DNA of 64,000 nt from Enterococcus pseudoavium NBRC 100491 (GTDB lineage Bacteria > Bacillota > Bacilli > Lactobacillales > Enterococcaceae), in assembly GCF_001544295.1 (NCBI RefSeq), contig NZ_BCQF01000006.1, positions 1-64,000 of the forward strand, given 5' to 3'. This document shows, in pieces, positions 25,962-34,501 of this stretch. Position 1 is the stretch's first letter. Each line of letters starts with the position of its first letter. A program made the position numbers and the translations under genes. Below the pieces are notes generated by a model that ran no database searches, was not told where the DNA came from, and was given only the letters and a program-made list of their open reading frames with translations.

Positions 25962-26378
25962 TTACTCATCCCCCTTAGATCCAGGAAAATCTTCAATATA
26001 TCCTTGAATATATTCTAAATTGCCATCGAATTTTTCATATAGGCGCCAGATGATTTCCAGTAATCGCTCATCTTCAGCCGGATGAATACTGTGCAAGTAA
26101 TAAAAACTTTCTTGCAGCACCTCTACGATGTTCAAATATTCTGATTTTGACATCCCACGTCTCTTGGCTATTCCCTTCATAAAATGTACCGAATTATTCA
26201 AACTAAAATCGATCAGATGGTGGTCTAGCATCGCTTGTTCCCTGCTGTCCAAAATTTGTTCCACATCTGCGATAGTTAGTGTAAAAGATTGGCCATTCAA
26301 CTGGAGCACTTGATTGACTTTTTGGACTAACTGTTGCTTATCCTCTTCATTAAATAACAAAGCTTCATAATTCACCAT
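25962..26378 (-). CDS. DUF6323 family protein, unknown function
   Basis: A 138-residue acidic helical protein. ADVEQILDSREQAMLDHHLIDF, EYLNIVEVLQESFYYLHS and YEKFDGNLEYIQGYIEDF fit the DUF6323 pattern as I remember it. The ATG at 26378 is seven bases from GGTGGAG. It is the first gene of a two-gene unit with the DUF6179 gene and has its own promoter at 26404-26432. Function not known; two stoichiometric partner proteins are a fair guess. Confidence 0.65.
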   Translation of the reverse strand: MVNYEALLFNEEDKQQLVQKVNQVLQLNGQSFTLTIADVEQILDSREQAMLDHHLIDFSLNNSVHFMKGIAKRRGMSKSEYLNIVEVLQESFYYLHSIHPAEDERLLEIIWRLYEKFDGNLEYIQGYIEDFPGSKGDE

Positions 26379-26403
26379 AGAGCTTCTCCACCCTTTCCTA
26401 AAC

Positions 26404-26432
26404 TTAATAGCACGGATACTCGGAGAATACAA
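26404..26432 (-). promoter_or_regulatory. sigma-A promoter of the DUF6323-DUF6179 unit
   Basis: On the minus strand TTGTAT and TATTAA with a 17-bp spacer; TGC before the -10 makes it an extended -10. Its -35 is two bases from the -35 of a divergent promoter. Confidence 0.6.
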
Positions 26433-26434
26433 TC

Positions 26435-26463
26435 TTGATTTTATACCTCTTTTGTGGTATTAT
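26435..26463 (+). promoter_or_regulatory. strong promoter directly in front of a hairpin
   Basis: TTGATT, 17-bp spacer, TATTAT with TGG extension: a near-ideal promoter reading right. The predicted start (about 26470) is at the foot of the hairpin 26471-26504, and no gene follows. Confidence 0.6.
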
Positions 26464-26470
26464 GGTTAGT

Positions 26471-26508
26471 AAGGTTAAGAACGAAAAAATTCGTTCTTAA
26501 CCTTTTCT
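26471..26508 (+). ncRNA. candidate tiny hairpin RNA / promoter-proximal terminator
   Basis: AAGGTTAAGAACGAA and its perfect complement form a 15-bp stem with an AAAA loop, followed by TTTTC. Placed right behind a strong promoter it would yield an RNA of about 38 nt that is nearly all hairpin. An operator for the divergent DUF6323 gene is the alternative. The rest of the gap to 26766 shows nothing I can name. Confidence 0.4.
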
Positions 26509-26766
26509 TTATGTTACTTTGAATAACATGTCTCCTTTTAAAAAATCGAAAATAAGTTTAGATAACAATCAAATACTGACAGACGCAGTTAATATCTCAT
26601 ACCCACTCCTCACTTTTTTCGCAATAGATTCAAAATAGCACGACCACTTTTGGAGGAGGCAGTCGCATAGCTTTTTTAATACGAATTTATTGTTCCATTT
26701 ATTCCCCTTAATTTTGACGATCCCAAAACTAAGACCCAGCAGTGGCAAAAATAAAATTCAGACGTA

Positions 26767-26824
26767 TAAAATCGCCCTATTTTTCGTTCCCATAAAACTA
26801 AGGGCGAAAAATAGGGCGATTTTA
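26767..26824 (-). terminator. 20-bp perfect inverted repeat after lepA
   Basis: TAAAATCGCCCTATTTTTCG (26767-26786) is repeated as its exact complement at 26805-26824 with an 18-base loop. It lies 40 bases after the lepA stop and ends in TTTTA on the minus strand, so it probably terminates lepA, although the arms are unusually long. Confidence 0.6.
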
Positions 26825-26864
26825 ATATATTAATGACATTTCATGAAAACAAACCAATGAACCT

Positions 26865-28703
26865 TTATTTCTTCTTAGGTTCATCCTCATCCATTTTCAA
26901 GACAGCCATGAAGGCTTCCTGCGGTACTTCGACAGAACCGATTTGTTTCATGCGCTTCTTACCTTCTTTTTGTTTCTCTAACAATTTCCGTTTACGAGAG
27001 ACATCCCCGCCGTAACATTTTGCTAAGACATTTTTACGTAAAGCTTTGATATCTGTCCGAGCAACGATTTTTGTTCCGATAGTCGCTTGGATTGGCACTT
27101 CAAATTGTTGGCGCGGGATCAACGTTTTCAACTTATCAACGATGGCCCGACCACGTTCTTGGGCAAATTCCCGGTGAACGATGAAACTTAGGGCATCGAC
27201 TTTTTCAGCATTTAATAAAATATCCATCTTGACTAGGCGACTTTCTCGATAATCGGCCATTTCATAATCAAGTGACGCGTAACCTTTTGTGCTGGATTTT
27301 AGTTTGTCGAAGAAGTCAAAGACAATTTCTGATAACGGAATATGGTAGACTACGTTCACCCGATAATCATCGAGATAATCCATCGTGATGAACTCGCCTC
27401 GTTTACGTTGTGATAACTCCATCACAGCACCTACGTATTCATTTGGTACCATTATATTGGCTTTCACGAAAGGTTCTTCAACATTTTGAATTTTAGATGG
27501 ATCAGGAAAATCGGAAGGATTATCCACAATTAGTTTAGTCCCGTCGGTTAAGTTGACATGGTAGATAACCGATGGCGCCGTTGTAATCAATTCCAGATTA
27601 AATTCACGTTCCAAGCGTTCTTGTACTACGTCCATGTGCAACAAACCTAAGAAACCACAGCGGAAGCCAAAACCTAATGCTTGCGAGGTTTCTGGTTCAA
27701 ATTGTAGGGCTGCATCATTTAACTGCAATTTTTCTAACGCTTCTCGCAAGTCATTGTAGCGAGAAGTATCGATTGGATACAATCCACAAAAGACCATCGG
27801 ATTCATTTTACGATACCCGTCGAGTGCTTCTTCAGCAGGATTATCAGCTAAGGTGACCGTATCACCGACCCGTGTATCTTGTACTGATTTGATGCTGGCG
27901 GTAATATAGCCGACATCTCCTACCATTAAATAGTCACGTTTCACTGCTTTTGGTGAAAAGACACCTACTTCTGTTACATCAAATGTTTTTCCATTACTCA
28001 TCAATTGAATTTTATCGCCTGGACGAACAATTCCGTCTGTAATCCGAACGTTCAAAACGACTCCTCGATAACTGTCATAGATAGAATCAAAGATCAATGC
28101 TTTCAACGGGGCTGCTAAATCACCGCTAGGCGCGGGGACGTTTGTTACAATTTGTTCTAAAATGTCACTGATTCCGATCCCAGTTTTCGCACTGGCAAGT
28201 ACAGCATCTTCTGCATCGATTCCAATCACGTCTTCGATCTCTTTGCGCACACGTTCAGGATCAGCTGCCGGCAAATCAATCTTATTGATAACTGGTAAGA
28301 TCTCTAAATCATTATCCAGAGCTAAATAAACATTAGCTAAGGTTTGTGCTTCAATCCCTTGGGCCGCATCAACAACGAGGACAGCACCTTCACAGGCAGC
28401 TAAGCTCCTTGAGACTTCATAAGTAAAATCGACATGCCCTGGGGTGTCAATTAAGTGGAAAATATAGTTTTCACCATCATTGGCTGTGTAATGTAACTCC
28501 ACTGCATTTAATTTGATTGTAATTCCGCGTTCTCGTTCCAAATCCATTGAGTCTAACAATTGTTCTTGCATCTCACGGGAACTTACAGTATTCGTTTGTT
28601 CTAAGATCCGGTCAGCCAGTGTGGACTTGCCATGATCAATATGCGCAATGATCGAAAAATTTCGAATCATTTTTTGGCGTTGCTTCAATTCTTCTATATT
28701 CAT
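26865..28703 (-). CDS. lepA: elongation factor 4 (LepA)
   Basis: A 612-residue translational GTPase: G1 AHIDHGKST near residue 20, G3 DTPGH near 86, G4 NKIDLP near 140. It then has domain II, domain III, the V-like domain and the LepA-specific C-terminal domain ([37 protein letters not shown]). It back-translocates ribosomes. It is monocistronic and divergent from the Eis-type gene. Confidence 0.98.
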   Translation of the reverse strand: MNIEELKQRQKMIRNFSIIAHIDHGKSTLADRILEQTNTVSSREMQEQLLDSMDLERERGITIKLNAVELHYTANDGENYIFHLIDTPGHVDFTYEVSRSLAACEGAVLVVDAAQGIEAQTLANVYLALDNDLEILPVINKIDLPAADPERVRKEIEDVIGIDAEDAVLASAKTGIGISDILEQIVTNVPAPSGDLAAPLKALIFDSIYDSYRGVVLNVRITDGIVRPGDKIQLMSNGKTFDVTEVGVFSPKAVKRDYLMVGDVGYITASIKSVQDTRVGDTVTLADNPAEEALDGYRKMNPMVFCGLYPIDTSRYNDLREALEKLQLNDAALQFEPETSQALGFGFRCGFLGLLHMDVVQERLEREFNLELITTAPSVIYHVNLTDGTKLIVDNPSDFPDPSKIQNVEEPFVKANIMVPNEYVGAVMELSQRKRGEFITMDYLDDYRVNVVYHIPLSEIVFDFFDKLKSSTKGYASLDYEMADYRESRLVKMDILLNAEKVDALSFIVHREFAQERGRAIVDKLKTLIPRQQFEVPIQATIGTKIVARTDIKALRKNVLAKCYGGDVSRKRKLLEKQKEGKKRMKQIGSVEVPQEAFMAVLKMDEDEPKKK

Positions 28704-28864
28704 TAAAGTTCCTCATTTCTTTTAGTCAGCACTGTCAATTATACCAACGTTTCTGATATAAAAAAAGTCTTTTCCCCTATTTCCCAAGGTCCATAAGAGA
28801 AATATCATCTTGCTTTTGCTATACTAAGAAGGTAAACAGTGAACAAAAACTAGGAGATGAAAGA

Positions 28865-30082
28865 ATGGATAATGACTTTAGGAAGCAACTAGTCTTAAAG
28901 CCTGTTAGTGAAGAACACCTGGCTCAGTATGATGAACTACTTAGCTATGTTTTTCAGGTCACCGAGAGTGATATAGAAAATAGCGGGTACGAAAATAAGC
29001 GTGAAATGGTTCGAGCGAAAAAACCCGTATTGGAACAATCGAAAGTTTTTGGCTGGTTCCATGAAGATAAATTAATTTCTCAAATCGCAATTTATCCTTG
29101 TGAAGTGAATATTCATGGCAAACTTTTTCAAATGGGCGGTGTTACTGGCGTCGGAACTTATCCCGAATATGCCAATCACGGATTGATGAAAGAGCTCATC
29201 GAAAAAGCCTTAGTCCAGATGCGGGAAGATCAGCAATGGATTTCATATTTATATCCATATAATATTCCTTACTATCGCCGTAAAGGCTGGGAAATTATGT
29301 CGGATAAGCTCAGCTTTAAAATCAAAGATACCCAATTACCTAAACAAGTCGCGTTACCCGGAATCGTTGAACGGAAAGAAGTCGATGATCCCGACGTTTA
29401 TCAAGTTTATCATGAATTCGCCTTAAACAATCACGGCGCTATGATCAGAAAAGAATTGAACTGGGAAGAATACTGGCGCTTTGAAAATGAAGAAGAACGG
29501 ACCGCGGCCATCTACTACGATGCTGATAAAAAACCAGCTGGTGTATTGTTCTATTGGATTTCTGACGAAGTTTTTCATATTAAAGAAATGTTCTATTTAA
29601 ATCAAGAAGCGCGCAATGGCCTATGGAATTTTATTAGCGCCCATTTTTCAATGGTCTATTGGGTCAAAGGTGATATTTTTAAAAATGAACCCCTCTCTTT
29701 CTTACTTGATGACAGCGAGATTAGCGAAACCATCGCTCCATTCTTTATGGCGCGAATCGTTGATGTCAAAGAATTTTTGCAAGAATTTCCTTTTGAAAAA
29801 CCAGTGGAGCCTTTTTATTTTGAGGTTGAAGACCCGGTGGCCAAATGGAACAATGGCGTCTTTGCATTGAGTTGGGACAACTCCGGAAAACTCCACATTT
29901 CCGATCAACCAAAGGGCGAAGGTATTCGGCTAAACATTCAGACCTTGACTTGTATGTTGATGAATTATCGCCGAGCTGCTTACCTCGCACGAATCGAACG
30001 GCTAGAAGCCAGTAAAAAAGCAATTGAACTATTAGAAACAACAATCCCTGATATGGAGGCGTATTTTAGTGACTACTTCTAA
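28865..30082 (+). CDS. Eis-family GNAT N-acetyltransferase
   Basis: A 405-residue protein with the Eis architecture: an N-terminal GNAT domain (about 1-150, GVTGVGTYPEYANHGLMKELIEKAL), a second degenerate GNAT domain and a C-terminal sterol-carrier-like domain (about 290-405). It also ends in the family way, with acidic residues and a terminal aromatic (AYFSDYF), the carboxylate being catalytic in this family. Substrates of Gram-positive members are not established; aminoglycoside acetylation is possible but not implied. RBS TAGGAGATG. Confidence 0.9.
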   Translation: MDNDFRKQLVLKPVSEEHLAQYDELLSYVFQVTESDIENSGYENKREMVRAKKPVLEQSKVFGWFHEDKLISQIAIYPCEVNIHGKLFQMGGVTGVGTYPEYANHGLMKELIEKALVQMREDQQWISYLYPYNIPYYRRKGWEIMSDKLSFKIKDTQLPKQVALPGIVERKEVDDPDVYQVYHEFALNNHGAMIRKELNWEEYWRFENEEERTAAIYYDADKKPAGVLFYWISDEVFHIKEMFYLNQEARNGLWNFISAHFSMVYWVKGDIFKNEPLSFLLDDSEISETIAPFFMARIVDVKEFLQEFPFEKPVEPFYFEVEDPVAKWNNGVFALSWDNSGKLHISDQPKGEGIRLNIQTLTCMLMNYRRAAYLARIERLEASKKAIELLETTIPDMEAYFSDYF

Positions 30083-30578
30083 ACATATTTATTTTGCGGC
30101 ACCTTTATTTGCCCAAAGTGATTTACTTTATAATCAACAACTGGTTAAGAAAATTCGTGAACTTGCAACAAACTTGACCGTGTATCTTCCTCAAGAAAAT
30201 GCTGGAATCAACGATAAGTCCGCCTATGCGGATAGTAAGATGATTGCTCTTGCTGATACAGAAGAAGTTTTGAAAAGTGACTTGATGATTGCTTTATTAG
30301 ACGGAATCACGATTGATGCCGGGGTTGCCTCAGAAATCGGAGTCGCTTATGCAAAAAAAATTCCGGTGATTGGTTTGTACACGGATTCCCGTCAACAAGG
30401 TGCTGACAATTCCCAAAAATTAACGGCTTTACAGACACCTGCCGAAAATCAGTTTCATTATTTAAACCTATATACCGTAGGATTGATCAAACTGAATGGA
30501 ACAATTGTCAACAGCGAAACAGCCTTATTGGAACAGATTAAATCCTTTGCAGAAGGTCGTGAGCTCCATGACTTATAA
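30069..30578 (+). CDS. nucleoside 2-deoxyribosyltransferase
   Basis: A 169-residue protein: IYFAAPLFAQSDLLYNQQL at the N-terminus, LIALLDG-type DGITIDAGVASEIGVAYA near 78-95 with the catalytic Glu, and IGLYTDSR near 100. It exchanges bases between deoxynucleosides for salvage. It starts with GTG behind GGAGG and overlaps the Eis-type gene by 14 bases. Confidence 0.9.
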   Translation: MTTSKHIYFAAPLFAQSDLLYNQQLVKKIRELATNLTVYLPQENAGINDKSAYADSKMIALADTEEVLKSDLMIALLDGITIDAGVASEIGVAYAKKIPVIGLYTDSRQQGADNSQKLTALQTPAENQFHYLNLYTVGLIKLNGTIVNSETALLEQIKSFAEGRELHDL

Positions 30579-31230
30579 AAGATATCGAACAGCCTTATTG
30601 GTCTTTTCTGCATTCTGCTTGGTCTACAATATCTATGAATTTGTGATTGGCAAATATTCCACGAAACAAGGCGTTATCTTTATAATCGAATGTTTGGCTG
30701 GGATCGCTTTGATCTTCCTACCTGAAATCATCACCAAATTATTTAAACTTGTTTTGCCTGAAAAAATCATTTATTTTTACTGGTTCTTTCTAGTCATCTC
30801 GGTCTTTTTAGGAACTTCTTTGCATATGATTTCAATTATTTCTTTTTGGGATAAGATTCTCCATTCTGTCAGTCCAATGGTTTTGACCGCACTGGGGTAT
30901 GGATTGATTGGTTTCTTTATGAAAGAGGCGAAAATCAGCAAAACGTCGCCTTGGCTTTTCTTATTATTCGGTTTTGCTTTCGCGGGTGTTTGTGGGGTTT
31001 TCTGGGAATTTTGGGAATTTCTCTGTGACACAGTCGCAAATATGAATCTGCAACGCTACGCGACTTCAGCCGGAAAATTATTAGTTGGTCGTGCCGCTTT
31101 GATGGATACCATGGGCGATCTACTGACCAATACTGTTGGAGCGTTCTTAATGGGAATCTATGCTAAAATTCAAAGTCATGGGAATGCCGGTTATTTTGAA
31201 GAATATCGCTTGAAAAAAATTAGTAGATAA
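30568..31230 (+). CDS. YjdF/DUF2238-like membrane protein
   Basis: A 220-residue membrane protein with about six helices. The conserved residues of the DUF2238 family are visible: WDKILHSVSPM near 95, GVFWEFWEFLCD near 148 and DTMGDLLTNTVGA near 190. The start at 30568 overlaps the deoxyribosyltransferase gene by 11 bases with GAAGG upstream. Role unknown. Confidence 0.75.
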   Translation: MTYKRYRTALLVFSAFCLVYNIYEFVIGKYSTKQGVIFIIECLAGIALIFLPEIITKLFKLVLPEKIIYFYWFFLVISVFLGTSLHMISIISFWDKILHSVSPMVLTALGYGLIGFFMKEAKISKTSPWLFLLFGFAFAGVCGVFWEFWEFLCDTVANMNLQRYATSAGKLLVGRAALMDTMGDLLTNTVGAFLMGIYAKIQSHGNAGYFEEYRLKKISR

Positions 31231-31242
31231 AAGAGATTATGC

Positions 31243-31283
31243 CAAAAGTAGTTTTTCGGAAATAAGTCGAAAAACTACTTTTG
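31243..31283. terminator. hairpin after the YjdF-like gene
   Basis: CAAAAGTAGTTTTTCG and its exact complement (16 bp) around a nine-base loop. It lies between convergent units, just before a second palindrome. Confidence 0.55.
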
Positions 31284-31300
31284 AAACATAATTTATTCAG

Positions 31301-31340
31301 AAACAAGAGGTGTGACAAAATTTTGTCACACCTCTTGTTT
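31301..31340. terminator. perfect 40-bp palindromic terminator, GTGACAA-core family, copy 3
   Basis: AAACAAGAGGTGTGACAAAA followed at once by its exact reverse complement. It is two bases from the kinase stop and ends the pdu operon; T runs are present on both strands. Confidence 0.8.
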
Positions 31341-31342
31341 TC

Positions 31343-32524
31343 TTATTTTTCCAATTGGGCAACACGCATAACATCACGAGCAATGATTACTTCTTCATCT
31401 GTCGGAATAACCATAACTTTGACTTTGCTATCCGCAGATTCAATCGATAAAGCGTTATCTTGGTTCTTGCTTTCATCAATTTTAACACCTAAATATGTTA
31501 GAGAATCACAGACCATTTTACGAACGCTTGCTGAGTGCTCCCCTACGCCAGCAGTAAAAACAAGCGTATCTAAACCATTCAAATCAGCGGCATAAGCACC
31601 AATATAATGAATAATTTGATGAGCAAACACATCTAACGCAAGCTGTGCGCGAGAATTTCCTGAAGACGCGGCTGCTTCAATATCACGACAATCATTTGAA
31701 ATTCCTGAAAGACCCAATAAACCAGATTTCTTATTAAGCAAGTCTTTGATTCCTTGCGCATCTAATCCTTCTTTTTCTTGGATAAAAGGAATAATCTGAG
31801 GATCTATATCTCCTGTTCGTGTTCCCATAACCAAGCCAGCCAATGGCGTAAAGCCCATTGATGTATTGATCGATTTTCCTTCAAGAATCGCAGCGATGCT
31901 AGCGCCGCTACCGATATGACAAGTAATCATTTTATGAGTAGCAGGATTCAATGAAATTGCTTTTTCTGAAACATATTGATGACTGGGACCATGGAAACCA
32001 TAACGCCGAATCCCATATTCCTCATAATATCTATAAGGCAATGCGTACATATAATTCTTTTCTGGAATCGTGTGGTGGAAAGATGTATCAAAAATCGCTA
32101 CTTGTTTAGCGGTAGGTAAAACTTTTTCAAACGATTGAATACCGATTAAATTAACTGGATTATGCAGCGGTGACAACGTACTTAATTCATCGACATGTGC
32201 TTCGACAGCTTCATCAATCAAGGTGGCATCTTGATAATATGTGCCTCCATGAGAGATTCTATGCCCCACTCCTGCAATCTCATCATAAGATTTAATGATT
32301 TCCTGTTTGATTAGTGTATCCAATACAAGTTGGACTGCTTGCTGATGATCTTTGATCGTTGTCGTACGTGAATTTTTTTCACCAGCATATTTAAAACTAA
32401 AAATTGCATCGACTGACCCGATTCGTTCTACGATTCCTTCAGTGATAACAGTTTCTTCTGGCATAATAAATAGTTTGAATTTCAAGGAAGAGCTCCCCGA
32501 ATTAATTGCCATAATTTTGGTCAT
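31343..32524 (-). CDS. ackA: acetate/propionate kinase at the end of the pdu operon
   Basis: A 393-residue ASKHA kinase: MAINSGSSSLKFKLF at the N-terminus, GHRISHGG near 87, HHTIP near 150, GFHGPSHQYVS near 175, CHIGSGAS near 203 and MGFTPLAGLVMGTRTGD near 220. By position, last in the pdu operon, it does the job of PduW: it converts propionyl phosphate to propionate and makes ATP. The sequence does not separate acetate from propionate kinases. About 25 bp from the facilitator gene. Confidence 0.92.
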   Translation of the reverse strand: MTKIMAINSGSSSLKFKLFIMPEETVITEGIVERIGSVDAIFSFKYAGEKNSRTTTIKDHQQAVQLVLDTLIKQEIIKSYDEIAGVGHRISHGGTYYQDATLIDEAVEAHVDELSTLSPLHNPVNLIGIQSFEKVLPTAKQVAIFDTSFHHTIPEKNYMYALPYRYYEEYGIRRYGFHGPSHQYVSEKAISLNPATHKMITCHIGSGASIAAILEGKSINTSMGFTPLAGLVMGTRTGDIDPQIIPFIQEKEGLDAQGIKDLLNKKSGLLGLSGISNDCRDIEAAASSGNSRAQLALDVFAHQIIHYIGAYAADLNGLDTLVFTAGVGEHSASVRKMVCDSLTYLGVKIDESKNQDNALSIESADSKVKVMVIPTDEEVIIARDVMRVAQLEK

Positions 32525-32548
32525 AATTTCTTTTTCCTTTCAATTCGC

Positions 32549-33256
32549 TTAGAATAATGCATGTACAAAACACGCTAGAAATGCTCCGGCAATCGGTCCC
32601 AAAATAGGTACCCATGCATAATCCATGTGGGCTTCTCCCTTATTGGGAATCGGTAAAATCGCATAGGCTAGTCGAGGACTAAAGTCGCGGGCCGGATTCA
32701 AAGCGTAGCCTGTCGTTGAGCCTAATGCTAAGCCCACCGAGGTAATCACCATCCCGACGATCAACGGTTTTAACCCCACTGTAAATTCACCTAAATTCAA
32801 CAAAACATACACAAAGAAGAAAGTCGCGATTAATTCACTGATAAAGTTCCAGCTCTTTTTCCCAGGAACTTTGGGGCCAGTACCGAAAATGCCAGCATGA
32901 TTCCCCTCTTCTTCTGTTTTGGTTGCTTGAAAATGTGGATAATAGTGAATTGCAATAACAACGGCTCCTAGAAAAGCCCCTAAAAATTGTGCAATTAAGT
33001 AACCGACAACTTTTGTTTTAGCAAATAGATGAAAAGCTGCAAAAGATAGTGTAACTGCTGGGTTCAGATGTCCTTCAGCTCCAAAAGCACCTGCTACATA
33101 GACACCAAACATTACTGCAAGCCCCCAACCGAAACAGATATATAACCAATCGGCTCCTTTTGCATACGCATTTTTTAAATTGACACTGGCGCTTAAACCA
33201 ATTCCGAGTACAACCAAAACCATTGTCCCCATAAATTCGCCCAAATATTCTCCCAT
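32549..33256 (-). CDS. pduF: MIP-family glycerol/propanediol facilitator
   Basis: A 235-residue aquaglyceroporin with six helices and the two half-helix motifs GHLNPAVT (near 65) and ALNPARD (near 185); aspartate after the second NPAR marks the glycerol-conducting branch. It lets 1,2-propanediol into the cell. The ATG at 33256 has TAAGGAG upstream; a 22-codon extension is not supported. In Salmonella pduF is next to pocR; here it lies downstream of pduQ. Confidence 0.9.
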   Translation of the reverse strand: MGEYLGEFMGTMVLVVLGIGLSASVNLKNAYAKGADWLYICFGWGLAVMFGVYVAGAFGAEGHLNPAVTLSFAAFHLFAKTKVVGYLIAQFLGAFLGAVVIAIHYYPHFQATKTEEEGNHAGIFGTGPKVPGKKSWNFISELIATFFFVYVLLNLGEFTVGLKPLIVGMVITSVGLALGSTTGYALNPARDFSPRLAYAILPIPNKGEAHMDYAWVPILGPIAGAFLACFVHALF

Positions 33257-33381
33257 AAATACACTCCTTATTCCGTTTAATATATTTCCCTTAAAAAATG
33301 ACCCACTCGACAGGGCTACCATTTTTTCACCGCTGTTTCATGAGTCGCACATTCGTTGTCTCTTGAATCATAGATTAGGGA

Positions 33382-34500
33382 CTACTTAATGATTTTTATA
33401 ATTAATTCTTTCAATTCATCATCTGTTGGTACAATCGGATTTCCTGGGAACGTTCCATCTTCTTTTGCATGACTGACGATCCAATCGATATTTTCAAGAA
33501 CATCTTTTTCCTTGATAGCAAAATCTTTCAAAGTTTTTGGACAATTCATTTCACGCATCATTGCAAAGATATGTTTTTGCAATCGTTTGATCAATAAATT
33601 ATCACTTAACGTTGGTGAGCCTAAGTGCGCTTTGACGATTGCTTTTCCGTATTTTTCTGCAACTGTTTTGTCCTGACCATTGAAAGCGACGATATGTGGT
33701 AAGAGCATCGCATTAGCAAGACCATGAGGAACATGGAATTTAGCACCTAGTTGATGCGCCAACGAATGACAGATTCCCAGACCAGCCGTGTTGAATGCTA
33801 AACCAGCAGCACAAGAAGCTTCATGAATCATTTGTCTAGTTTTAACATCGTCGCCAACTTGATAAGCTGAAACTAATTGATTCGCAATCGTATCGATCGC
33901 TTTTTCAGCTAACGCATCGGTGAAAAGATTCGCATCTTTAGCAACTAATGATTCTAACGCATGGGTCAAGACATCTAACCCTGAAAAAGCTGTTACACTT
34001 TTAGGCGCACTCATAACTAATGTCGGTTCTAAAATGGCAATATCAGGAATCAAATGATCTCTGATAATCGGGAACTTCACTCCTTTTTTTGTATCAGATA
34101 CAACAGCAGTATTCGTAACCTCAGAGCCTGTTCCGCTAGTTGTAGGGATGGCAATAAAAGACTCCAGTGATTGATCAACCAATTTTTCACCAAAGAAACG
34201 GATGGCTTTGGCTGTGTCAATCGCAGATCCACCACCAATTCCGATCATAATCGCAGGTTTTACCGTCTCAAAAACGGCTACCCCCGCCATGATATTTTCA
34301 AGCGGCGGATCAGGTTTTACATCAGAAAATAAAGTTACGCTATTGGAAGGTGCTAAATGACTTTGAATATTTTTTAGACTATCACTCTCTGGTAAAAATG
34401 AGTCACAAACCATCAGAATACGACTATTTTGAATTGTATCTAGAACCGATAAACTATCGGTCCCAGAATAAATTTTTGTAGGAATGATCAATTGTTCCAT
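33382..34500 (-). CDS. pduQ: microcompartment 1-propanol dehydrogenase
   Basis: A 372-residue iron-type alcohol dehydrogenase: GGGSAIDTAKAIR near 96 (nucleotide site), IPTTSGTGSEVTNTAVV near 135, and the metal-binding segment GICHSLAHQLGAKFHVPHGLANA near 245-270 with the three histidines. It reduces propionaldehyde to 1-propanol and recycles NAD inside the shell. It lies one base from pduP. Confidence 0.95.
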   Translation of the reverse strand: MEQLIIPTKIYSGTDSLSVLDTIQNSRILMVCDSFLPESDSLKNIQSHLAPSNSVTLFSDVKPDPPLENIMAGVAVFETVKPAIMIGIGGGSAIDTAKAIRFFGEKLVDQSLESFIAIPTTSGTGSEVTNTAVVSDTKKGVKFPIIRDHLIPDIAILEPTLVMSAPKSVTAFSGLDVLTHALESLVAKDANLFTDALAEKAIDTIANQLVSAYQVGDDVKTRQMIHEASCAAGLAFNTAGLGICHSLAHQLGAKFHVPHGLANAMLLPHIVAFNGQDKTVAEKYGKAIVKAHLGSPTLSDNLLIKRLQKHIFAMMREMNCPKTLKDFAIKEKDVLENIDWIVSHAKEDGTFPGNPIVPTDDELKELIIKIIK

Positions 34501-34501
34501 C

